Under the pieces are notes generated by a model that saw only the letters and a list, made by a program, of their open reading frames with translations, was not told the DNA's origin and did not search any database. A stretch of 64,000 nt of DNA, taken from positions 1,288,769-1,352,768 of the forward strand of contig NMRA01000027.1 of NCBI GenBank assembly GCA_002633005.1, in the 5' to 3' direction. Both the position numbers and the translations under genes were made by a program. Origin of the DNA: Phoronis australis. Lineage: Eukaryota; Phoronida; Phoronidae. Every line of letters begins with the position of its first letter. Positions within the stretch are counted from its first letter, which is position 1. Shown piece by piece: positions 11,401 through 23,723 of the stretch.

Positions 11401-13940
11401 AAGGAAAAAATAAAAAAATTAATAAACTAAAATAGCGATGATACTTTCGGGCCACCGTTGGCCTCACTCCTGTGCGCCGGATATTCGGTGTTCTTTTCCC
11501 GATTTTTCTTTGTTCGTCACCCGGCGATCGTGTCTTCACTCGTTCTCTCCATATAATTGCTATTTAAACATTTGGGCGCTTATGAGTCACAGAGTCGCCC
11601 TGGTCACCCTTGACCTCTGAAATTGGAGTAAGGCTAGGCGCCGCCACGAAAGTTAAATCGGTCCTCTCTAACCGAAACGTGTATTCGAACAATGAGCTAT
11701 ACCAGGAGCTCATTGATTCGAGTAGCTAAGTAAGATTCTAGGGCTTGCCTGCCACACAAATGTCATCAAAGTCATTGAAGATGCAAACTAGATAAATCTA
11801 GGAGCAACGTCCCTCCATTGGTTCGCGCTGTTCAAACTTTTGCAACTTGAATGATTGCAAAGCTTCCAGTCAATGACGTATTAATACACGAGAATAATGC
11901 AGTGCCAATTTCACAAGAAAACAGTCTTGTGTCTAATGTTGGTTACACATTCAATAACTAGCTTTCTATGAAATTAAAAGCCTCGAAATACTTCTATTTG
12001 ATGAGGAATTCCATGTGTTGGGACATTCGCATTGATTCTTCCCTCGTTACTGAAAACGTGCTATCTAAGGAAAAATAGGTCTACAACAAAATATAATGTG
12101 ACCTCGGCATTTGCTTCCTTGGCACTGTATACGTGCTATATACGGAAAAATAGGCACAAAATTTCACGTGTAGAGTATTGTTATACTTCGGCTTCGGATG
12201 TAAAAAAGACCAGGATTTGGCTCGTTTGCTAGAAAAGAATAGTTCTGTTGAAGAATAAATTTGTCAAATAGTATGAGAAGCTGTAGTAGACTTTAGACAA
12301 CTCGGCCAGTCTTAAATGCACTGGCGAAGACGTCCCCAGTGACCGCTGGAACAGACGACGACCGCACCAACGACTGTCCCTCGAAGGACCCCAAATTGCG
12401 AGTGAAACGGTCGAAAATACGATTGGACAAACAATACGAGTAGATAATTGGCCATACTCATACGACCGCCGAGCCGAGGCTCGTTTGTTTATCTGGTCGC
12501 ACTTCCGACGAGCTCAAATCCGGAAATACAAGTTGCAAATCTGTCGCAACTTGTATTGAGCGGACATTTTCGCCTGTGTCGAGCGCTGAAGGTGGGCGGT
12601 ATTACTATGAATGATGTTCAGTGTTTTTGTGAACACCACATGTTTAGTTTTGGGCGTAACACTTGCATTATTTCCAAGACAATTTGTGTTCTATTATAAG
12701 AGCAAGTTAATAATTTGTTCCTATGTGTTGCAATGGTAAACATTTTCTGTAACACAATGTCTTGGGGTGTCCTTGCTTTAATTTTATTGCACGTGCAGAT
12801 AAGCTAGTACTAATTGTCACTTTTTATATATTTTTAAATATGTAGAAATAGTTATATGTTGCAGATTCGTACTAGTTAATACTTTGAGAAAAAGTATCAA
12901 ATACTTTGGCATATAAACGGTTTTTGCATCTTCACAAATATTCTTATTGTGTAGGGAGACTTCCACACCCCTCTTCCACTGTTCTGAAATAAGATTAGCT
13001 ATACTATTTGTACTTCAAATAAGAATTCATGAATAAATGACAAACACACTACTATTGTCTTTCGATTTTAGTACTTTGTTTTTCGGGATTGGTAACTGTG
13101 TTCTCCTTGAGAATACTTTCACTTTCAGGTTACAACGTGCCTCTAATGTAAATAAAATATGTGGCTCAGAATTTCTCAACGTACTAGATTTAAATGGATA
13201 ATTTTGTAAAAATTGCAAGCCCAATTTACAGTTCAATTGATTTAACGTCTGTGTCTGGCATACGCAATACATTCGAAAACTTCGAACTTGTCAGTGCATA
13301 TCATAAATTCCCACGGATGAAGCTTATATTCGAATAAAAGGTACCCAACTTGAAAATTTCTTGGGAAGCACATTATTTTGACACATACGATCTATTCTGA
13401 TTTTTGCAACATGTACTATTTTTTCTGCTATTTAAATTCAATATTTTCATGGAATAGTTTTTGTCAGTCAATACTGTATTAATTGTGATGTGATAGTACA
13501 TATCATGGCTAATTGACAGAAACATCGACTTGCCTGAAATCGTTACAGCCGAATATAAGCTTATTGCGTTATTTTCCGGATGGCTGAATTTTTTAACTTT
13601 TCCAGAAAAATATTTTTCTTGTACGGGGATCGAAATTTTACTGCAGTTTTGAGTCATTTTCTTTCTTTTGCATTGCTACAGAGGGTAAACTTTTACTGGA
13701 ATCTTCTTGCCCAATTAATACATTTTCAACCATTAACCGACTGTAGGGTTTCCTTTCACCCACATTAATTCTTTGCTATAAGACCATTTGATTTAACTTA
13801 CAGTCTAAACTTTAATGATTCAAGGATTCTTCCACCTAGTGAGGCATCGTGCCTTGGTTGCTTCTTCTCGTCTGTCGTGGGGCGATTGACTTTTCATGTT
13901 GTTTGTTATTGGGGTTGCTTACTCGGTCAAGTCTAAATCA
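11401..13940. other. intergenic DNA, no gene seen
   Basis: No recognisable exon or RNA gene. A diverged direct repeat (GTGCTAT-TA-GGAAAAATAGG) occurs at about 12,058 and 12,131. The region otherwise appears to be anonymous AT-rich sequence with only short chance open frames. Confidence 0.4.
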
Positions 13941-14024
13941 TCAGTTGGGTATCTAGCTTCCTTGCACGTTTCAGCCCTTAATGCATAACAAGGTCCTTTG
14001 ATTGGCCGACAGTGATCGAAAGAC

Positions 14025-14640
14025 GAAGTCCAAGCTGGGTCGTATCTGCTATGCCACAACCAACGTGATGCTTTCTCACCAAGTCTACGAACAGATGTCC
14101 CCGTTTTCTTTCTCCGAACCTCGAGAGGCTGGAACATTGGAGTGCGAATGAAAACCATTTCACCTCTGCAATATTACGTTAACACAAGATACTTGGCTTT
14201 CTCTTCACTGTTTTTTCCCATGGGACAATAAGAGTGATGGACTTTTGACTCGCTGACCATATCACGAGCGGCCACTACCACCACATGGGAAGAAGAAGTT
14301 TTCGCTATAGGTTGCCTCTCACCTCTCAATAAACCCCATTCAGTATAGAAATATCCTGTACAGCACTGAGTTGACACTCCTGCGCGGACGAATCCGATAC
14401 CGGGCTGTGGACTGCCTTGGCTGCGGTGATGTTTTCAACCTCTCCTGGTCGAACACATCAGCTAAAACTTTGAGCACCTGGTCACACCTCCATCTGTACC
14501 TGTCTTGCTGCAGAGCAACCTTGCAACCTGACAAAACATGAGCACGTGCACCGTTTCCACCACACAGTCGACACTTTCTTTGGTATGAGCACCCACCAGC
14601 TTAAGTTCATCGGTAAAACATCATCAACAGGAATGTGATG
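14025..14640 (-). pseudogene. decayed retroelement fragment (region downstream of RT)
   Basis: On the minus strand, separated frames carry peptides that I recognise as typical of the C-terminal part of invertebrate reverse-transcriptase-containing repeats. A CxLCGG...ARAHVLSGCK segment is followed by QQDRYRWRCDQVLKVLADV (about 14,440-14,580), and about 380 bp further on comes LGEKASRWLWHSRYDPAW (about 14,030-14,100). The order matches full-length relatives, but the spacing is shorter and the frame changes, so the copy is internally deleted and dead. Identification is from memory of the peptide pattern. Confidence 0.55.
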
Positions 14641-14985
14641 CACAATGGTTCCATTTGCTATGGGTATGTCTCACGCCTTTCAGGTAGGTTCACCTTGTTC
14701 AAGCTCTCTGCTCTCCAAGCTCCGTAGATCTGGCTTGACGTTCTGATTTTCAGATCACCTCACTTTCTAGCTCCTGCATCATTGCATCTTCTCCTCGACT
14801 CCACTGTTTCGAGACATATGATGTTCTTTTATCGTTTTTCTACATTTGTTTATTTACAAATTAATAGGAGACGAATGTCTTCTCAATGTTGTATACCGTC
14901 TATCTTCGCACCCTTGGGCGTTTAAACAAAGTTGTTCAATAGACGTGCAGTCCGCGTAAACGTTGAGCATTTAAAAACAGTATCG

Positions 14986-15993
14986 CTATCTCCTGCTTAA
15001 ACGGCATGCCGAAATTGTGTACTCACGCGGGGAAAGTAGAAATATTTGAACCAAAGCCTGTCGCAGCTTCTTACTTCCAATTATGCAAATGGTTGGTTGT
15101 ACCGCGCTGCACGCGAAACAAAAAGGGAGCGTAAGAACGTAAGCCAAATATCTCGAAGAAGCGGTCATTTGTAAACAGCCGGTAGTTCCACAGACGGCGT
15201 CCATATTCATGACGATAATAAAGGGCGACCACAATGTCAAAAACGTTAGGCACATAAGGAGACAGGTTTTCGCTGCTCGTATGTTGGCAAGTTTGGAACT
15301 ATCTGTGCCACTTGGTAAAACCGAGGAGCGAAACTTCAGTAGCCGTTGAGCCAGAAGCGAGTTGAAAACGATAACAACGAGGATACAGACTAAAAATATA
15401 GTCATCAAACCTACCAGCCACTCTTGGGTGATGAGGTACGTGTGGAAACAGTAAGCCTGAGAGATCACGGCGCCTGCATGCCTAGCGTCAAAGATGGGTA
15501 TCACTAAAATTAACAAACAGATTCCCAGTACATTTGCGGCACATATTGCTGTACTATATTTCTTGGAAATATACTTCTTGTAACAGCTTTCGAAATTAGA
15601 GAAACGAATGTAACGGTCGAAACTGAGTAATGCTGTTGAGCATGCCGGTAGAAGGACTGTCAGTGTCTGAAGAATGTATACAAAGACGCACGTTCCAGCT
15701 GACAGGGCCGTCGGCGCACGTAGAGACTGGCGCGGTATGAGAACAGACAATGGGCACGCGATACAGCCGACGAGCATGTGGCTGACATTGACGCCTATGA
15801 GGAATGGGTTTCGTCTGAGATCAGGCCTAATTTTCTGCGTGATCAGAATGGCACCGTTGAGTCCAACCGTGCTGGTACCCAAAATAAAAATCATTGCTGA
15901 CAATAACATTTGATTTGTTGTCACGGAAGTATCAACCGAGGCTGATCTTGACGAATTAAGGTCCAAAATCGCAGTATTGTTTCTCGTGTCCAT
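14986..15993 (-). CDS. class A (rhodopsin-like) orphan GPCR, single exon
   Basis: This 335-residue intronless frame has seven hydrophobic segments. The start is taken at the ATG at 15,993, since a longer frame would begin at GTG. The N-terminus carries sequons NNT (N5) and NSS (N13). TM1 contains GLNG and TM2 ends in MLVGCIACP. C102 before TM3 and C182 in ECL2 can form the conserved disulfide. TM3 ends with DRY (126-128), TM6 has LWSP (W255, P257) in place of CWxP, and TM7 ends QPTIC (Q299, P300) where NPxxY is expected. D2.50 appears to be H72. The protein should act in the plasma membrane as a G-protein-coupled receptor; the ligand cannot be inferred. Length and topology are normal for the family. 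No close paralogue is present in the window. Confidence 0.85.
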   Translation of the reverse strand: MDTRNNTAILDLNSSRSASVDTSVTTNQMLLSAMIFILGTSTVGLNGAILITQKIRPDLRRNPFLIGVNVSHMLVGCIACPLSVLIPRQSLRAPTALSAGTCVFVYILQTLTVLLPACSTALLSFDRYIRFSNFESCYKKYISKKYSTAICAANVLGICLLILVIPIFDARHAGAVISQAYCFHTYLITQEWLVGLMTIFLVCILVVIVFNSLLAQRLLKFRSSVLPSGTDSSKLANIRAAKTCLLMCLTFLTLWSPFIIVMNMDAVCGTTGCLQMTASSRYLAYVLTLPFCFACSAVQPTICIIGSKKLRQALVQIFLLSPREYTISACRLSRR

Positions 15994-16008
15994 TTGACCC
16001 TCGCGCAC

Positions 16009-16976
16009 CCGAGTTGTTGCAACTACCAGTGTTAGTTTTCTTTCTGTCGAATCAGTCTCACGAGGTTGAAACAGTTGTTATAAAATCTTAATTCACTGAT
16101 ATATGTATTTCCACGACGTGCGGCAGGGAACAAAATATCTACTCATCTGATTTGTGGACGATGTTATCGACAATAAGCTGATGTTTTAATTAATTTAAGA
16201 AATATGTAATTTATGCAATTAACGTTTAGCAAAAGCGTGCACTATGACAACGCGAAATCTTGTGCAGTTACCATAGAAATGTGTACATTATACACCATCG
16301 GAAATACGCATTCTTTGTCACTCGGTAATGAAGCTTTCAATCTACTTGCGAACTATTAATTAATTTCCCGAACGTTGACAAAGCTCTTCCGAACATCAGA
16401 CCGACTTCCCAACCACTGATGGCAGGTTCACTTTTGTTCTCGGCTGCAAGTATATGCAACGTTTCAGCAGAAAAATTGTTCTGACCGTCGATTCAGTGTT
16501 TGTCAGATGACTAGTAGGTTCTCTGAACGTGGGGCCTGTTCCGAAGTGCAAAATACTCGCATGTGAAAGTTACTGTGACCAATGTATGGCGATATCTCGC
16601 GACGAATTAACCTCAAATAACTTGCAAGAAACTGTGCTCGATGAACGTAGGCCGTGTTCGCAGGTATCGGTGAAACACGTATACCGGAACCACATTGCTG
16701 ACAAACTGTCATTCAAAAACTCACTTTTGCCCGGAGTATCTTTTACCTATTCTACATTGGAAATGTTCATCAAAGAAAATAACACCATTTTTGTCAAAAC
16801 ATAGGTATACTGAATAGGCAGATTTCCACATTTTTGTGTACTCAGAGATGTTTCCACTGTGTATCCCGAGCCCCTAAATGAGGGATTTCACGGCATCTAA
16901 AATACGCGATTGCAACAATAGAAATTGAACGTTTGGTGGTACAGACCTTCTTTTGCCCGCAAAATGAAGAAGGGTG
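16009..16976. other. upstream of the GPCR; no gene recognised
   Basis: This is likely 5' flanking or UTR sequence of the minus-strand GPCR next to AT-rich spacer. I could not place a core promoter with confidence. The open frames at 16,503-16,804 overlap on both strands and resemble no family I know. Confidence 0.35.
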
Positions 16977-16977
16977 G

Positions 16978-17136
16978 CAGGGGCGGATCCAGGATTTTGA
17001 GTTGGGGGGCAGGGTAGAGTATTAGCCAGGATTTTGACTGTCAGACGGTCGCACTCTCGAACTGCCAAATGGAATCTGGGAAAATTTTAGGGGGGGGGGC
17101 ATGACCCCCTTGGCCCCCCTCTAAATCCGCCAGTGG
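16978..17136 (+). mobile_element. GGCGGATCC MITE, near-complete copy
   Basis: The element begins CAGGGGCGGATCCAGGATTT and ends CTCTAAATCCGCCAGTG, giving short imperfect terminal inverted repeats of the type CAGTGGCGGAT. Inside are GGGG-rich and CCCC-rich subterminal tracts flanking TTAGCCAGGATTTTGACTGTC and an AATTTTAGGGGG block. The same order of blocks is found at 31,841-31,999 and, inverted, at 7,555-7,712, so this is a real repeat family in this genome. Confidence 0.75.
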
Positions 17137-19007
17137 GAGGGTTAGGTTTGCTGATAATTCTGTGGAGTAAATGGTGAGCTATTTCAACGGATGACATTCA
17201 GTGGTTTTTGAAGTTGCTTTGAGTGAAATAAGTCCAGAAATTGGTCTTCTGCTCTCATCTGGGAATATGGACATTTTCAGAGCACTTCTTTGTCCAGCGA
17301 GTAATCTCTGCTGCAAATACAGGTATCTTTCAGAAGAATGGAAATAATAAAATTCTGTATTTATGGAATTCACCACGAAAGAGCATTCTCTATTCTTGTC
17401 CCCACTTTTAAACACGTCTATCATTAGATTACAGAAGATACTCCGAGCCAAGACGTGTACCAGCGTTCTGTCATGGCATGGATCATCCTTATAGACACGT
17501 CAGTATAATCGCATACAGTTCGGCCATATTTCACGTAGACCATGAAATCGTCCACATCGAACAAGCAACAAATAGGCGTGCACAAAGATAATCCAACAAC
17601 TTTTTATTCGCTAAGGCCTTAGATATGTTTTACAACGCACTTCCACTAGTTTGTGCCATGTCGTTATTCCTAAAAGTACAGAAAATCAACTTTCACGACA
17701 TTTTTGCCACCCTACATCAGATTTTAAAGTCGGTTCTCCACGGCGTCCACGAGGTTTCCTCATGTGAAAACCAAAATTACTTGGATTTTAGAAGAAATTT
17801 CCTACTGTACAAAATGACTGGAAGTTAATGACGTGAACAGTTACAGTTCACGGGAAGCAATCAACAAGGCAAGCGGATATATGCGAGGTGTATCTTCAAT
17901 TATTCCCTATCTCCTGAAAGTGTCGTAACTCAAATTATTCATTCGAAAAACAGTAATTTTTGCGTACTTAGTTGTTTTTGCTATTCATAAAAATAAAAAC
18001 AAATGAAAGAAGAAGACGAATATTGCAAAGACGCACCAGGCGAAGAAGAATAATAACAAAGAACAAGATCAACGCTGGGAGGTTGATGTGCGCCGACGGT
18101 GTATCGCAAACNTTATTTTAGTTTTTATTTCAGTGAATGTCGGTGAGTCGCAAATTGCCCGAGTGGAAATGAGCCACGTCGTTTTAACGACGATTACGTT
18201 TCTTCAATCCAATAGTTCAAAGGGGATTGATGAACTATGAAAAAAACTTTTTCTTCTCAAGTCCTAAGGCAAGGTGTGATCAAAGAAACACTGCCAGAAA
18301 AAAAGATCGAGTTTGCTCTTCTTCCGACATAAGATGTTTTAAGAGCCATTAATGGATTTCCCAAAGCGATTTGCGCCTCGGTAAAATTGATTTCAAGCAA
18401 ATGCGGCAAAATTCATCACCGAGGTAACAGAGCACGTTCAAACGAGTTGAAAATATTTAAAATTGGTTACCATTTTAGGTGAAATCGGCAAAACATTACT
18501 TGATAAACCACACTCAAATCAAAATAGTTTCGGTAAATTATCATAAGTGGTAGCAAACTGAAAATGTCACAACAGGACGCAATGCTGATGATTGGGTATC
18601 GTTGAACAATCTATAACTTAGTCTAGTGGTTTGTCGGATGGGTACCAAAACTGAACTAAAACTACCACTAGGGGACGCGGATGCTCTCCTATCCATAACG
18701 AAAGAAATCTATGTTTAATCAAAATCCTACGAAAGTTGGTAAAGAGGTCAACGTAAACAAAGGAAAGCGCAAACACCCCATTGCTAAGGGAAACCCCACG
18801 AGAGGCGTACCTCACTATCGATGTCGATAGTAAGGTGGTTAGGATTTATACACGAGTGTTGGTGCGTGGCTTTCGTGAATTATCCGGTCACACGCTTGAA
18901 ATGTGCAGTTTTTTAAAACAATTTTATACTTTAATACGTAAATTTATTTATTACATTTTATGACCCTGCTCGCAACATTCGATTAACTCTGTTCGTGAAT
19001 GTTTGCA
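17137..19007. other. intergenic DNA, no gene seen
   Basis: No coding exon or RNA gene recognised. There is a single ambiguous base N at about 18,112. Short open frames occur but have no family resemblance. Confidence 0.4.
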
Positions 19008-19008
19008 G

Positions 19009-19260
19009 TGGCGGATCCAGGATATCACAAGGGGGGCCCAATATTTTGTCCGGCTGTAAGCATTTGCGGAAACTGAACCACGATTGTAGATGCGCATAGC
19101 ACCGAATGGGGGGAGGTCGGGAGGGGGGTTTGCCCCCCCCCCCTACCGCCCAGGAAATTTTTCTGTTTTTACCTCTAAAGATCAAGCATTTTCCTTGATT
19201 CCTCAAGTATTATCCAAGAAAAAAAGGCCCAAAAAAAAAACACGGAGAACGTGTCAAACA
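19009..19260 (+). mobile_element. GGCGGATCC-type repeat with G-run/C-run core
   Basis: Starts CAGTGGCGGATCCAGGATAT and continues through GCGCATAGCACCGAATGGGG, GGAGGTCGGGAGGGGGG and a C-run. The middle block (GCGCA-AGC(A/G)CC then GGGGAGGTCGGGAG) recurs at 48,609-48,715. It probably belongs to a second subfamily of the GGCGGATCC repeats. The right end is not clear. Confidence 0.5.
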
Positions 19261-20584
19261 GAAAAACATTTATCACTTTTCCAGCAACAATTCTCAACCG
19301 AATTCTTTAAACGAAAATATATTTTTGTCATTAAATACTCAGTACTATATTGGCTTCAATTCACAGGCAGTAGTCTTGGAGTGCATCTAACCTTCACCCG
19401 AATCGATTCCGACAGTCAATATTAAGCCCACTGTAGTTGTAAAATTTAAATGCAACAAACGTTTTTTTATTGCACTAATGAGGTCGAAAAAATGATACAA
19501 AGAGACGAGAAGAAGAAACTGGAAATGGAATAAGAAGAAATCGAAACCAAAAAAGGAAATGCTCTTAAAAGAGGAAAATTCCAAGCCCTAGAGAAAACAA
19601 ATACAGACGTGATAAAAGAATTACACTCATGAGAAAAGATCGACGTTTGCGGACTGAGAACGGTAGCTGCAGACTACCCACAAAGCGTAACAGAGCATTA
19701 CTCATTAAAAGATTAAAATTGATCACCTCATTTTTTCACATTTTCAAGATAAGACGATACTAAATTAGAGAAAACGACGACATGACGTAGTAAAATATAT
19801 TTGCTTCAAATACAGACATTCGGGGTTTCAACACGGTGCTAAAATTGAGACTTCTTCAATCAGACGTAAATTCTAGAATAGACGAAGATGGTTCTATAAC
19901 TATCAAAACTAGTCATCAACACGGAAATTCCTTTCAAATTAACAGCCCACAGGTGCGTTCCGTAACACAAGAAAAACACGTGAGTTAAAATTAGTGCGAT
20001 CACGTGCTTGCTTGTAACGCATGGCGATATCTCGCGAAGACTTGCGTGGTCTTGCCAAATTCGCAAGAGACTGGCCTCCCGGGACACAACCCAAGCCTAA
20101 ACGTAATTGGTTCTATTTACCTTTGACACAGGAAGCAATACCACAAACGTATTATGTTATACGTGTCTGTAACTAATGTCCACCACATAATGTTCATATA
20201 AATAAGTAAAATACATCTCAAGCAATAAATAAAACCTAACAACAGTTCTATTCTTGTCCCAATGCTGACTTTAATTTCAGAACACTCCCAAAACAACAGC
20301 AGAGCGCTTCCTTTCACAGAACAACACCACTGGGCACCCCAATACTGAACATAGCAGAAACATTTGGTTGTTAGTAAAATTTGAAAAATGGTACTGAGAT
20401 ATTCTGTAACAGAAAAGAATTAGTTCCATTCCTTGACAAGGCCCCAGTAAAAACAACAACAGATGTTTCAAGTAACTGAAATGAAAAAAAAATGGGAGAA
20501 GACCAGAAACTAAAGATTCATCACTTCAGTTAAAAGCTCTATGCACTTTGGTGATAATTTATATACAGTTGTGGTAGCCAAAGC
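19261..20584. other. intergenic DNA, no gene seen
   Basis: AT-rich sequence with no recognisable exon, RNA gene or well-bounded element. Confidence 0.4.
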
Positions 20585-20990
20585 TTGAGGATGGGTGGTA
20601 AGTACACTCTGATAGTCCTATTGTAGTTATAGAAGGGGATGGTAAGTATATCATAGATCCTATTATAATGACATAAAAAGAATGGAGATAATTGGAAAGT
20701 TAACAGTAGTTATTTAACAATTTCTAAAGGTTTCCGATGGGAGGCAAGTATGCCTGTAGCCCTATCAAAGTGTTAGATAAAGGACTAGAGATGGCGCTTC
20801 TCATATAACTCTAATCTAATGTAAAGACAGGATGAGCAGTGATTATAATGCTAAATAAAAGTCAAGGGTGGATAGCCAGTATACCACCAGTTCTATTGCA
20901 ATGGCATATTAAGGATGGGAAATAAACAGTATACCTAACAAAGCAATAGATAAAGGCTGCAGGAGGGAGATAGGCCCTAATCATACCATA
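20585..20990. repeat. decayed tandem repeat, ~60-75-bp units
   Basis: The pattern GGATGG-(T/G)-AAGTA-A then TAG-CCTATT occurs near 20,590, 20,637, 20,735, 20,868 and 20,917 with strong divergence (for example GATGGGTGGTAAGTACACTC, GGGGATGGTAAGTATATCAT, GATGGGAGGCAAGTATGCCT). This suggests an old tandem array of about five units. Confidence 0.4.
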
Positions 20991-21229
20991 TACCACCAGT
21001 AAGTAAGAATACATTGTATATGAAAGCACACATGTGCATTTTCCATAAAACATGACAACAAATATAAACCATCTGTACAGACATGCTACATTATCTAACT
21101 AGAATCACTAAATGCTTTATGCTTGCAAAATATTGACCCTGTTCCTAGTTTTATATAAACAGATCATCCTTGTATGTATAACACAGACAAGTAGACACTA
21201 AATGTAGCAATTTCAGGTTGCCATTAACA

Positions 21230-21694
21230 GGGGGAATCAACAATTGGTCAGACTTCAAAACCAGTCGACTGGACTGCAAAACCAATTGACTTGTAATCAA
21301 ATGCGTTGTCCGGACTTCAAAACCTGATGACCTCACCCAAAATCTAGTTGACTGGACAAGACACGATGGCTGGTGCTATAACCAGTTGGCCGGTGATCAA
21401 ACATGGCGGCAGACTCTCCCTCAGAGACTTTGAATGTCTCGAAGGATTCAAGTGACATCTAGTGTTTACTTTTCCTATCTGTTTGTTTTAAATCTGCGAT
21501 TTGTTAGGCCACTGTGTTTTAGGTCCGGTCAACCAGTTTGTTGAGTGCAACCATCTGGTTTTAAGGTACCAGCCAACCTGGTTTGAGGTCCAACCACCAG
21601 GTTAGAACACCGGCCATTGGGTTTTGCAGTACAGCCATCTGGTTTTGAAGTCTGGACAAGTAGTTTTGAAGACTGACCAATTGTTGATTCCCCC
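21230..21694. mobile_element. 465-bp foldback element with iterated arms
   Basis: The ends GGGGGAATCAACAATTGGTC and its reverse complement (GACCAATTGTTGATTCCCCC) are almost perfect. Each arm (about 21,230-21,400 and about 21,520-21,694) consists of diverged units containing TTCAAAACCAG-TGACTGG or the inverse CCA-CTGGTTTTGAAGT. The ~120-bp centre is unrelated. There is no coding capacity. Both flanks contain ATTA, but no clean target-site duplication is visible. Confidence 0.8.
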
Positions 21695-23258
21695 ATGATT
21701 AATATCTCATATTTCAGGCAAATCACAGAACAATATTGACAATAGTACTTTACTCTAACAACTATACAGATCCATACATTATCTCATTTAGACCATATAG
21801 CACATGGAGGAAATTTTTTATGAATTGTTGAGTCTGCCAATTGACCATGGATAGGTCAGTGCAGATAGTGATCCACAAGACTGATCAATGCTCATCATTT
21901 CAGCAACACAGGCTGTGAAGGGGATTTCTACTTGAATTCCAGATACTTTGTTAGACAATTTTTGACATGTACTGCGTAATATTGCAAGGCACATCTTGAA
22001 AAATAATTTGATCAGCCTCACAGTACTGCCTACAAATTTATTATGCAACCCTCAGGTGCCGTGACTAACTGTTACTAAACTCATCCAAACACCCTGAATT
22101 CAATGATATGCATTTGTGCCATTAGAAATTAGATCCTGATTCAGGGGCCTAGCTAGATATTTGCCACACATAGGCATCAACACCTCATCACGGCCCAAAA
22201 TCGTGTAATTAGTGAACAATCATAAACAATTTGGCCACAGTGGATTCAACACAGGATGTGACATTAAATGCATTGAGAAGTGACAAAAGAAAATTTGGTC
22301 ACGCCATGTTGAAAATGCTTTAAATTTTACTTAAATTGAGCTACGCCCGGATTGTTAATTTGTTTTGAGCAAAAATCAAAGACAATCTGACAGACAAACA
22401 TGTAACAATCCAACACATCACAAAGTCAAATAACACCAGTGCTAATTTACTCCTCCAGCAAAACTCTAAATAGATTATAGCATAACACTTAACTGTCCAC
22501 TGAAAACTACATTCGAACACTAGCATTGGTCAAGTCCACCTGTAACCCTCGACCACAGCAAAATCAAATTAGCATTACTCAAAAAACGCATAAGCATTTG
22601 TTTTGCATAAGACTGACCCATAAAATGAATAATAAAATAAAACGTATTGAAAATAAGCTTTTTGTTACACAAAAGTAAGATTTCAAACAAAATAAACTGC
22701 AGCAGTATTTCACCATCAGCAAACTACAATGACCACAAGTACTATGACTTTCAGGTCATGGCAAAATACATGCCATTGCTCCAAATGTCTTCTGCATAGA
22801 ATACTCAGCTGTAAGGAAATAGTGTCACAAAAGGGTGAGGTTTGGAAGATGGTAAAGTTTCTTCTAATTAAAACAAAGGTGACTGACATAACTGTCACTA
22901 AGAATAACTTGATGACAGATATATAAACTCGAAAAAAACACTGATTCAAGTAGACGTCTTTCTTCTTTTTTCCAAAACACTTGGCAACATAAAGTGTATC
23001 ACCAATACTGCGTTTTAATTTGAAGAAACTCTACCATACAGGGTGAATGATCTACAATCTCATGTTCGTATTCCCAGTACACACCACTTCCTACCATTTG
23101 GGTAAAAAGAAACTTTCATAAAACAACAGTGATTGGTCACATGGGACAGAGACTCATGCTGCCACCTGGCAGTAGATGAAGACAATTCTAGTTTGCCTTG
23201 GGTGACACGAGGAGATTTAAGACACAAATATAAGTAGATTATTCTGTGAATATGAACA
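21695..23258. other. intergenic DNA downstream of the amphiphysin gene
   Basis: No gene is recognised. A minus-strand open frame at 21,818-22,048 (76 codons) has a balanced composition, but it matches no family I know and lacks clear splice signals, so it is not called as a gene. Confidence 0.4.
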
Positions 23259-23292
23259 CACGCACGCGCGCGCGCGCGCGCGCGCGCGCACG

Positions 23293-23332
<40 letters not shown>
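23259..23332. repeat. (GC)n-(AC)n dinucleotide microsatellite
   Basis: A block of CG/CACG dinucleotides runs directly into about 20 AC repeats. It is an alternating purine-pyrimidine tract throughout, with Z-DNA-forming potential. It lies a few hundred bases beyond the 3' end of the amphiphysin gene. Confidence 0.95.
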
Positions 23333-23333
<1 letters not shown>

Positions 23334-23516
23334 AAGGGGTCATTTCCTTCATATTTATTACCTCCATACGAAAATCTGTGAAATATGCCGGTTATTTCTT
23401 ACAAACTGGTTTAAACATTTTTAGTTATGAAAGCAACTTGATTCTAATACCAGATTGGGCAGAAAGATTACCGGTTATTGATAAAAGTCGACAGATCTGT
23501 TTGGGTATGGGAACTC

Positions 23517-23522
23517 TTTATT
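23517..23522 (-). terminator. polyadenylation signal AATAAA of amphiphysin
   Basis: AATAAA is read on the minus strand about 200 bp downstream of the amphiphysin stop codon (23,724). Another AATAAA on this strand lies near 23,355. Use of either is inferred from position only. Confidence 0.5.
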
Positions 23523-23723
23523 ATGCATGGGAATGTTTGTGACATGCATTACATGATTTACAGTTTGTAAATCTAAATCTGGTAGTCGGAAACGAGAAAA
23601 TGCTCTTTTACATGTTAGCTCTATCTCTGGAAGGAGATAGTTGTCTCTAGTCCCATGTGACAACTCATCCCAACATCATGAAAGTCTCTTGTTGTAGACA
23701 TTATACGAGAGCAGAACAGCTGT

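Noticed and set aside
11093-11539. 148-codon minus-strand frame encoding glycine/tyrosine heptads
   Set aside because: It is fully explained by a 21-bp minisatellite. There is no homologous flanking domain and the flanks have no family resemblance. Kept as a finding about the repeat only.
21818-22048. 76-codon minus-strand frame (GSTVRLIKLFFKMC...)
   Set aside because: Its composition is protein-like, but there is no recognisable family, no clear acceptor and no neighbouring exon in phase.
23060-23329. 89-codon minus-strand frame rich in Cys/Val/Arg/Ala
   Set aside because: Its first third is the translation of the (GC)n-(AC)n microsatellite.
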